Made by a program: the position numbers and the translations under genes. The notes below the pieces were generated by a model. The model was not told the origin of the DNA. It saw only the letters and a program-made list of their open reading frames with translations, and searched no databases. Of a DNA stretch of 9,218 bases, positions 5,554 to 9,218 are shown piece by piece; the stretch's first letter is position 1; each line of letters begins with the position of its first letter. Origin of the DNA: PFL42 sp964492235 (GTDB lineage Bacteria > Chloroflexota > Anaerolineae > Anaerolineales > E44-bin32); assembly GCA_964492235.1 (NCBI GenBank), contig CAZBJQ010000108.1:1-9218 (forward strand), read 5' to 3'.

Positions 5554-6860
5554 CCATCCACAGCCAGGCTGCCCGCCACCGCGATCGCCAGCCGGTCCGG
5601 ATGGAGAAAGCGCCTAGCTATATCCAGGACGCGCTCGGCCGTTATCTCCCGAATCAGCGAAGGATATTTCTGATAGAAATCCAGCGGAAGCTCATAGCGT
5701 TCGATCGCCACCAGCGCCGCGGCCACTCCCTCATTCGACTCCAGTTGGAGCGGCAACCGGCCGACGAAGTTGGCCTGGTTGTCCCCGAGTTCCTGCGGGG
5801 TGATCTTGCGGGTGGTGAAGCGGCGCAATTCGCGCCGCGCAAGGTCGATCGCTCGCTCGACGTTTTCCGGAGCCACGCCCGCTTCAACCTGCCAGGGCGT
5901 CGGACCCAGGCCGCCGCCCAGATGGCTCGAGGCGTAGTAAGCCAGTCCAGCCCGCTTACGAACGGCTTCTCCCAGCCGGCCCATCAACCCAAAGCCCCCG
6001 AGGACGCTGTTGCCCAACGCCGCCGCCAGGTAGTCCGGATCCAAACGGCTGGGACCCGGTGCCCCCAGGACGATGTCACATTGGCGCTTGCCAGGGATGG
6101 GGACATCTTTGCGCAGCAGGGCTTCAAGCGGCTTGGCGGCTGGCAGGGGCGTCGGCTGCAGCTGCCCCGGATTGGACCACGAGCCGAAGTGCGCCTGCAC
6201 CTGGTCAATGGCGCTGGCGGCGGCGACCGCACCGACGACCACGATCAGCATTCCGCGCGGTCCAAAGCGCGAGGCATGGAAGCTCCTCAGGTCCTTGGCC
6301 CGCAGGCCCTGCACCGTGTGGCGGTAGCCTTCGCTCGGCAGCCGATACGGGTGGCCTGGGTAGGCCAGTTCCTCAAATGCCATCTGAGCCACCGAGTCCG
6401 TATCCTGGTCGCGGATCGCTAGGCCCGTCAACTTCTCACCGCGCAGCCGATCGACTTCGGCCTCAGGAAACGAAGGTGCGCGCACAACATCCGCCAGCAG
6501 GGCAAGCAGTGTCGGCAGGTCCTCAGCCAGCGACTTGCCGCGAAAGCTGATGTTGTGCGTTCCGGCCCCGATCCCCAAGCTGGCGCCGCTGGACTCGAGT
6601 GTCTCATAGATTTCCCGGAAACTTCGGCTCTTTGTGCCTCGGGTCAGGGCCGAGGCTGTCAGGTCAGCCAGGCCGGCATGCTCGGGCGACTCATCCAGCG
6701 CGCCCGTCCCCAGGTATCCCAGGACAACCACCGACGGGCTGGAGAAGTTCTCCCGGACCATGACCGCAACACCATTCGCCAGTTCGCGCCGCGTGATGGT
6801 CTCGGGTCCAGGAAAGGAGCGGACATCCCGCCCTGCCGCGGAGAAGGAGGCCTTAGGCAT
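5550..6860 (-). CDS. M16 peptidase-like protein, non-catalytic partner
   Basis: This 436-residue protein has the two-lobed M16 fold, with the N-terminal half at about 20-225 and the C-terminal half from 245. It lacks the zinc motif. Aligned on the GT that follows, the HxxEH positions carry Asp66, Ala69 and Ser70, so it should not hydrolyse peptides alone. It does keep the C-terminal substrate-binding R/Y pair (R295 in GRLGEAV, Y308 in GLAYYA). This is the pattern of the non-catalytic subunit in heterodimeric M16B enzymes, such as the mitochondrial processing peptidase alpha subunit and some bacterial pairs. I see no signal peptide, so it is probably cytoplasmic. The ATG at 6860-6858 overlaps the catalytic partner's stop by 8 nt. 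A longer reading frame to 6938 would run back inside the partner gene and was not used. Confidence 0.88.
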   Translation of the reverse strand: MPKASFSAAGRDVRSFPGPETITRRELANGVAVMVRENFSSPSVVVLGYLGTGALDESPEHAGLADLTASALTRGTKSRSFREIYETLESSGASLGIGAGTHNISFRGKSLAEDLPTLLALLADVVRAPSFPEAEVDRLRGEKLTGLAIRDQDTDSVAQMAFEELAYPGHPYRLPSEGYRHTVQGLRAKDLRSFHASRFGPRGMLIVVVGAVAAASAIDQVQAHFGSWSNPGQLQPTPLPAAKPLEALLRKDVPIPGKRQCDIVLGAPGPSRLDPDYLAAALGNSVLGGFGLMGRLGEAVRKRAGLAYYASSHLGGGLGPTPWQVEAGVAPENVERAIDLARRELRRFTTRKITPQELGDNQANFVGRLPLQLESNEGVAAALVAIERYELPLDFYQKYPSLIREITAERVLDIARRFLHPDRLAIAVAGSLAVDG

Positions 6861-8151
6861 CGGTCCCCTCGCCGGTCGGCAGGTAGATCCCCACCACTCG
6901 GTTGGACCGCGGCAGGACTTGCTGGGCTGCAGCCACAACCTGTTCGGCGGTTACGGCGCTGATCCGTTCCAGGTAGTGCTCGAACCAGGTATGGTCGGCG
7001 AACATCTCGCTGTAGCCAAGCCAGAAGGCCTGGTTGGTGATGCTTTCGCTGCCGTAGGCGAAGAGGGCCCTGGCTTGCTTGCTGGCCTTCTCGATCTCTG
7101 CGGGAGCGATCGGGTCATCCATCAGGCGATCGATTTCTTCATCGAGAGCGGACAGCACCTTTGCGGCGGTGTACTCCGGGCGGACGGTGACACGAAAGGA
7201 GTACAGATAGGGGTCGACGGTGGTGGCCAGATCGCCGCTGACCGTCGCCGCCAACCCGCGCTCGACCAGCGCTCGGTACAACCGCGAGGTCTTGTTCGAC
7301 AGCCCGCCGCCGAACAAGTTCAGGCTGGAGGCGCCAGCCAGGACGCTGTCCAGAACTGCCAGCGGGAAAAAGGCTGGGTCTGCGCCGCGGGGCGCATGGT
7401 GGGCGACCTCGATGTAGGTTGTCCGGCCGGGGCCTTCGAGCGTGAGGCGGCGCTCTCCGCGTTGCTCCGGCTCCGCTCGGGGGGCTTGCCGCACCACCGG
7501 GCGGGCCGCAATCCCGCCAAACAGCTGCCTCACCCGCTCCAGCATGGCGCTGCGATGAAAGTCCCCGGCGATGACCAGCACGGCGTTGTTCGGGCGATAG
7601 AAGTTGCGGTAGTGCCGGTACAGGTCGTCGCGTGACATCGACTCCAGGTCCGCCATGTCACCGATGACCTCATGGTGGTAAGGGTGGACCCGAAAGGCCG
7701 CCGCCTGGAGTTCTTCCGCCAGGCGAAAAGTGGGCTCATTCTCATTCCCCTGGCGCTCGGACATGATGACTGTCCGCTCCGCTTCGACATCTTCGGGTTC
7801 AAACAGGCTGGTCCGCATGCGATCGGCCTCCAGCCGCAAGGCGAGGTCGATGCGATCGGCAGGCATGGTCTCGAAGTAGGCCGTCCAGTCAAGCCAGGTG
7901 AAGGCGTTCCAGAAGCCCCCGTCACGAGCGATCACCCGCTCGAGCTCGGCGCCCGAGTGGCGGCGCGTGCCCTTGAACTGCATGTGTTCGACCCAGTGGG
8001 ATGCGCCCGTCAGCCCTGAGCGTTCATCCCTCGAGCCGACGCGGTACCACACCCAGCACGAGACGAGCGGGGCGGTGTGGATCTCCTTGAGGCGGACCTC
8101 GAGCCCGTTCTGCAGGCGAGTCCGCAAGACTTGGTTCTTGGCCGCTGTCAC
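6853..8151 (-). CDS. M16 zinc metallopeptidase, catalytic subunit
   Basis: This 432-residue protein of the insulinase/pitrilysin family (M16B type) has the inverted zinc motif HWVEH at 52-56, where E55 is the catalytic base. The likely third zinc ligand is Glu132 in MSERQG, about 75 residues further on. The supporting segment GGFWNAFTWLDWTAYF spans 78-93, and HPYHHEVIGD (156-165) is also typical. In the C-terminal lobe SRLYRALVERGLAATV keeps the Arg (R290) but has Ala at the Tyr position of the R/Y pair (A302), so substrate binding probably needs the adjacent partner. No signal peptide is evident. I chose the GTG at 8151-8149, in a GTGA overlap with the dehydrogenase stop. The frame stays open to 8331, but that extra part lies inside the dehydrogenase gene. 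Confidence 0.92.
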   Translation of the reverse strand: MTAAKNQVLRTRLQNGLEVRLKEIHTAPLVSCWVWYRVGSRDERSGLTGASHWVEHMQFKGTRRHSGAELERVIARDGGFWNAFTWLDWTAYFETMPADRIDLALRLEADRMRTSLFEPEDVEAERTVIMSERQGNENEPTFRLAEELQAAAFRVHPYHHEVIGDMADLESMSRDDLYRHYRNFYRPNNAVLVIAGDFHRSAMLERVRQLFGGIAARPVVRQAPRAEPEQRGERRLTLEGPGRTTYIEVAHHAPRGADPAFFPLAVLDSVLAGASSLNLFGGGLSNKTSRLYRALVERGLAATVSGDLATTVDPYLYSFRVTVRPEYTAAKVLSALDEEIDRLMDDPIAPAEIEKASKQARALFAYGSESITNQAFWLGYSEMFADHTWFEHYLERISAVTAEQVVAAAQQVLPRSNRVVGIYLPTGEGTDA

Positions 8152-9218
8152 GCTTCGCTGCCCACTCCCCCGGCTTTGCCATCCCCCCCGAGGCCGCGCC
8201 CGATTCCCAGATAGAGGAAGCCCATGGCGCGCATCAGCCCGGGGTCGTAGATGTTGCGCCCGTCCACCACGACCGCTCGACGCATCCCTTCTCGAATGCG
8301 CTCGAGGTCCAGGTTCTTGAACTCGTTCCACTCCGTGCAGACGACTAGAGCGTCAGCTCCCTGAGCCAGCTCATACGGGTCGTTGGCCATCTGCAACGTC
8401 GGCATCAGCCCGCTGGCGCGCGGCATGCCCACCGGGTCATATGCTCTCACCGTCGCCCCCTCGCCAAGCAGCCGCTGGGCGATCTCCAGGGCCGGGGCCT
8501 CACGCATGTCGTCGGTGTTGGGCTTGAAGGTCAGGCCGAGCAGGCCGATCACTTTCCCATTCAGGTCTCCCAGCAGGTCGGCCACCTTGCGCACGATCTG
8601 TCGTCGGCTGTCGGCGTTGATGTCCATCACCGCCTGGAGCAGCTGAGGATGACGGCCCTTCTCGGCTGCCATGTAGGCTAGGGCCTTGACGTCCTTCGGG
8701 AAGCACGAGCCGCCGTACCCCAGCCCGGCGTCCAGGAAATGCCGTCCGATGCGCGGGTCGTACCCCATCCCACTGGCGACTTCCTTGACGTCGGCACCCA
8801 GCGCCTCACAGATGTTAGCGATCTCGTTGATGAAGGAGATCTTGGTCGCCAGAAAGGCGTTCGAAGCATACTTGATCATCTCGGCAGTGCGAAGATCGGT
8901 GATCACGATCGGGGCCCGCAGCGGCAGGTGTAGCTGGGCGACCTTCTCGGCCGCCTCGTGATCGAGCGATCCCAGCACCGTCCGCGCCGGGTTCATGAAG
9001 TCCTGGATCGCCGAACCTTCGCGCAAGAACTCCGGGCAGGAGACGACGGAGAAGAGGATCGGCTTGGGTTGGTGGGCGCGGATAATGTCTGCCACCCAGT
9101 CGCCGGTTCCCACCGGTACGGTGGACTTGTTGACGACGACCAGCGGGGCGCGCATGTGCCGGGCGACGGCTTCCGCGACAGCCCGGACGTGTTTGAGATC
9201 CGCCTCCCCATCCACCCC
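8148..9218 (-). CDS. ugd: UDP-glucose 6-dehydrogenase, 5' end cut by window
   Basis: The enzyme oxidises UDP-glucose to UDP-glucuronate with two NAD+, feeding capsule, exopolysaccharide or nucleotide-sugar pathways in the cytoplasm. The window holds 356 residues. The N-terminal NAD-binding Rossmann region (roughly the first 90-100 residues) is outside. Visible family blocks, counted from the right edge, are NKSTVPVGTG (30-39), the central-helix segment EMIKYASNAF (113-122), GYGGSCFPKD (168-177) with catalytic Cys172, and GLTFKPNTDDMREAPAL (228-244) opening the UDP-binding domain. A related UDP-sugar dehydrogenase (for example UDP-ManNAc) is possible but less likely given this match. The GTG at 9215 is internal, not the start. 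The Gly-rich C-terminus overlaps the M16 start by 4 nt. Confidence 0.92.
   Translation of the reverse strand, partial: GVDGEADLKHVRAVAEAVARHMRAPLVVVNKSTVPVGTGDWVADIIRAHQPKPILFSVVSCPEFLREGSAIQDFMNPARTVLGSLDHEAAEKVAQLHLPLRAPIVITDLRTAEMIKYASNAFLATKISFINEIANICEALGADVKEVASGMGYDPRIGRHFLDAGLGYGGSCFPKDVKALAYMAAEKGRHPQLLQAVMDINADSRRQIVRKVADLLGDLNGKVIGLLGLTFKPNTDDMREAPALEIAQRLLGEGATVRAYDPVGMPRASGLMPTLQMANDPYELAQGADALVVCTEWNEFKNLDLERIREGMRRAVVVDGRNIYDPGLMRAMGFLYLGIGRGLGGDGKAGGVGSEA

Noticed and set aside
5601..6422. 273-codon plus-strand open frame
   Set aside because: It is an antisense shadow of the non-catalytic M16 gene with no family features.
6634..7635. 333-codon plus-strand open frame opposite the two M16 genes
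   Set aside because: It is antisense to the two peptidase genes, which have clear catalytic and structural motifs. No ribosome site or domain supports it.
8152..8331. 60-codon N-terminal extension of the catalytic M16 protein
   Set aside because: It lies wholly inside the dehydrogenase gene and is low-complexity Arg/Gly sequence. The GTGA junction at 8151 gives a normal M16 N-terminus.
1..9218. tRNA, rRNA, CRISPR array, insertion sequence, phage or toxin-antitoxin genes
   Set aside because: No such signature was seen on either strand. The window is nearly filled by conserved co-directional genes, and the largest gap is 217 nt.

Overview
This is a GC-rich bacterial chromosome segment in which every supported gene lies on the minus strand, so transcription runs from high to low coordinates. 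No mobile elements, tRNA, rRNA or CRISPR arrays are visible. Gene content and protein character suggest an uncultured Chloroflexota-like (perhaps Anaerolineae) bacterium. That placement is an impression from the sequences, not a computed result. It rests on the short two-part EF-Ts, the S2 with a long acidic tail and the paired M16 peptidases.

Right part (9218 down to 4743): a tightly packed five-gene run. It begins with a UDP-glucose 6-dehydrogenase cut by the window edge. A catalytic M16 zinc peptidase (HxxEH present) and its degenerate M16 partner (HxxEH lost, R/Y pair kept) follow. Last come holo-ACP synthase (acpS) and a hot-dog thioesterase of the fluoroacetyl-CoA thioesterase (FlK) type. 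Consecutive genes overlap by 4, 8, 4 and 8 nt, which implies one transcript with translational coupling.

Middle (4742 to 4526): the only sizeable non-coding stretch, 217 nt. It carries a good sigma70-type promoter (TTGACC, 17 nt, extended -10 TAGAAT) and a leader of about 147 nt. The leader has a 9-bp hairpin at its predicted 5' end, two further hairpins and an alternative pairing partner for the first. A strong Shine-Dalgarno then picks the second of two closely spaced ATGs of rpsB.

Left part (4525 down to 1): the classic operon rpsB-tsf-pyrH-frr-uppS-cdsA. It encodes ribosomal protein S2, EF-Ts, UMP kinase, ribosome recycling factor, undecaprenyl diphosphate synthase and phosphatidate cytidylyltransferase. 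The last gene is cut by the left edge inside its CDP-diglyceride synthetase signature. The operon joins translation (S2, EF-Ts, RRF), pyrimidine nucleotide supply (PyrH) and envelope lipid precursors (UppS, CdsA).

Most of the window is conserved housekeeping sequence. The points worth a second look are the rpsB leader, the split M16 pair, the coupling of an FlK-like thioesterase to acpS, hairpins at gene junctions, and the directly abutting uppS stop and cdsA start. I do not see a convincing wholly new system.
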